Positions 40,678 to 41,447 of a stretch of DNA of 41,447 nt are shown piece by piece. Made by a program: the position numbers and the translations under genes. Each line of letters begins with the position of its first letter. The first letter of the stretch is position 1. Below the pieces are notes generated by a model that was not told the DNA's origin, searched no databases, and saw nothing but the letters and a program-made list of their open reading frames with translations. This stretch comes from an uncultured Anaerolineaceae bacterium (GTDB lineage Bacteria > Chloroflexota > Anaerolineae > Promineifilales > Promineifilaceae): positions 1 to 41,447 of the forward strand of contig CALBTC010000221.1 in the NCBI GenBank assembly GCA_937967805.1, given 5' to 3'.

Positions 40678-41447
40678 ATGGCTACGATTTTCATAGACGG
40701 CAAGCAATACGACGTAAACGAGCAGGAAAACCTGCTGCATGTTTGCCTGTCGCTGGGGCTGGATTTGCCTTATTTTTGCTGGCATCCGGCGCTGGGGTCG
40801 GTGGGGGCCTGCCGCCAATGTGCCGTGATGCAGTACCAGGACGAGGATGACGACCAGGGCAAGCTGGTGATGGCCTGCATGACGCCCGCCAGCGACGGCA
40901 CGCGCATTTCGCTGCAAGCGTCGGAAGCGGCCGTTTTCCGGCAGCGCGTCATTGAGTGGCTCATGGTCAACCATCCGCACGACTGCCCCATTTGTGACGA
41001 AGGCGGCGAATGCCATTTGCAAGACATGACGGTGATGACCGGCCATGCTTACCGGCGGCACCGTTTCAAAAAGCGCACCTACCGCAACCAATATTTGGGA
41101 CCGTTGGTGAATCACGAGATGAATCGCTGCATCCAGTGCTACCGCTGCGTCCGCTTCTACCGCGATTACGCGGGCGGCGACGATCTGGATGTATTCGGCG
41201 CACACGACCACGTGTATTTTGGCCGCCATGAGGACGGCGTGCTGGAGAGCCCGTTTAGCGGCAATCTGGTGGAGGTGTGTCCGACGGGTGTGTTCACCGA
41301 CAAGACGCTGAAGCAGCATTACACGCGCAAGTGGGATTTTCAGACCGCGCCGTCGGTGTGCACGCTGTGCAGCCTGGGCTGCAACACCATCCCTGGCGAA
41401 CGATACGGCAAACTGCGGCGCGTCCGCAACCGGTACAACCACGCGGT
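40678..41447 (+). CDS. nuoG: NADH-quinone oxidoreductase subunit G (partial, runs off the right edge)
   Basis: 256 codons visible without a stop. Start ATG 40678 is preceded by AGGAAGGA. Iron-sulfur ligands in order: N-terminal [2Fe-2S] with Cys34, Cys45, Cys48 and Cys67; the His-Cys motif [14 protein letters not shown] (His101, Cys103, Cys106, Cys112); a [4Fe-4S] set [11 protein letters not shown] (Cys151, 154, 157) with Cys201 in EVCPTG; then VCTLCSLGC (Cys228, 231, 235), the start of the molybdopterin-oxidoreductase-like domain. It is the electron-wire subunit of the NADH module. It contains GCGGCCGT but no exact ACGGCCGT. Confidence 0.95.
   Translation, partial: MATIFIDGKQYDVNEQENLLHVCLSLGLDLPYFCWHPALGSVGACRQCAVMQYQDEDDDQGKLVMACMTPASDGTRISLQASEAAVFRQRVIEWLMVNHPHDCPICDEGGECHLQDMTVMTGHAYRRHRFKKRTYRNQYLGPLVNHEMNRCIQCYRCVRFYRDYAGGDDLDVFGAHDHVYFGRHEDGVLESPFSGNLVEVCPTGVFTDKTLKQHYTRKWDFQTAPSVCTLCSLGCNTIPGERYGKLRRVRNRYNHA

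Noticed and set aside
40639..41442. 267-codon minus-strand open frame opposite nuoG
   Set aside because: The plus strand encodes nuoG with all iron-sulfur cysteines in frame and a ribosome site; the antisense frame has no motif.

Overview
The window looks like a chromosomal stretch from a member of the Chloroflexota, probably an Anaerolineae/Caldilineae-type lineage known mostly from metagenomes. The placement is inferred from gene families (a SARP-kinase-STAND-WD40 giant protein, a split transketolase, an LLM flavin oxidoreductase, a DUF6335-like protein, a CUT1 sugar transporter without its own ATPase), not from an rRNA gene. I saw no rRNA, tRNA, insertion sequence, phage gene or CRISPR array. 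GC content is mid-50s percent by eye.

Layout. 1-4067: end of an unrecognised gene, a citrate synthase, a threonine dehydratase-like enzyme, and a second citrate synthase fused to an N-terminal helix-turn-helix. 4092-8068: a small membrane protein, then a translationally coupled pair made of a membrane hybrid histidine kinase and a sigma-region-4-like/receiver regulator. 8089-9965: an LLM oxidoreductase and a secreted trypsin-like protease. 10208-18140: a 1802-residue SARP/Ser-Thr kinase/nSTAND/WD40 protein, a methyltransferase, a HEPN-MNT toxin-antitoxin-like pair whose HEPN member has lost its active-site segment, and a membrane protein with an effector-associated domain. 18542-21935: a sugar-binding lipoprotein and two CUT1 permeases. 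22039-27953, minus strand: MgtC-like protein, phosphotransferase, APS kinase, nicotinate phosphoribosyltransferase, small lipoprotein, unknown protein and a SIMPL protein. 28366-33504: FAD/NAD disulfide oxidoreductase, CorC-type membrane protein, split transketolase, small unknown protein. 33841-41447: respiratory complex I operon (nuoA, B, CD, E, F, start of G) led by an SRPBCC protein and a small helical protein, and interrupted by a DUF6335-like gene and an AHSA1/SRPBCC gene.

The most striking signal is not a gene. The perfect 8-bp palindrome ACGGCCGT occurs 56 times by my hand count, where about one would be expected by chance. Fifty-four copies lie inside coding sequence on both strands, read as Thr-Ala-Val (33), Xaa-Gly-Arg (18) or Arg-Pro (3). 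This is the behaviour of a highly iterated palindrome comparable to HIP1 (GCGATCGC) of cyanobacteria. I know of no description of it for this sequence.

A second layer is a rich set of intergenic inverted repeats. At least two related copies, and a looser third, end at the ribosome-binding site or start codon of the next gene. Two copies of another family begin 2-5 nt after stop codons. The 9-18 kb region (protease, giant STAND kinase, HEPN/MNT, EAD membrane protein) is the best candidate for a regulatory or conflict system.
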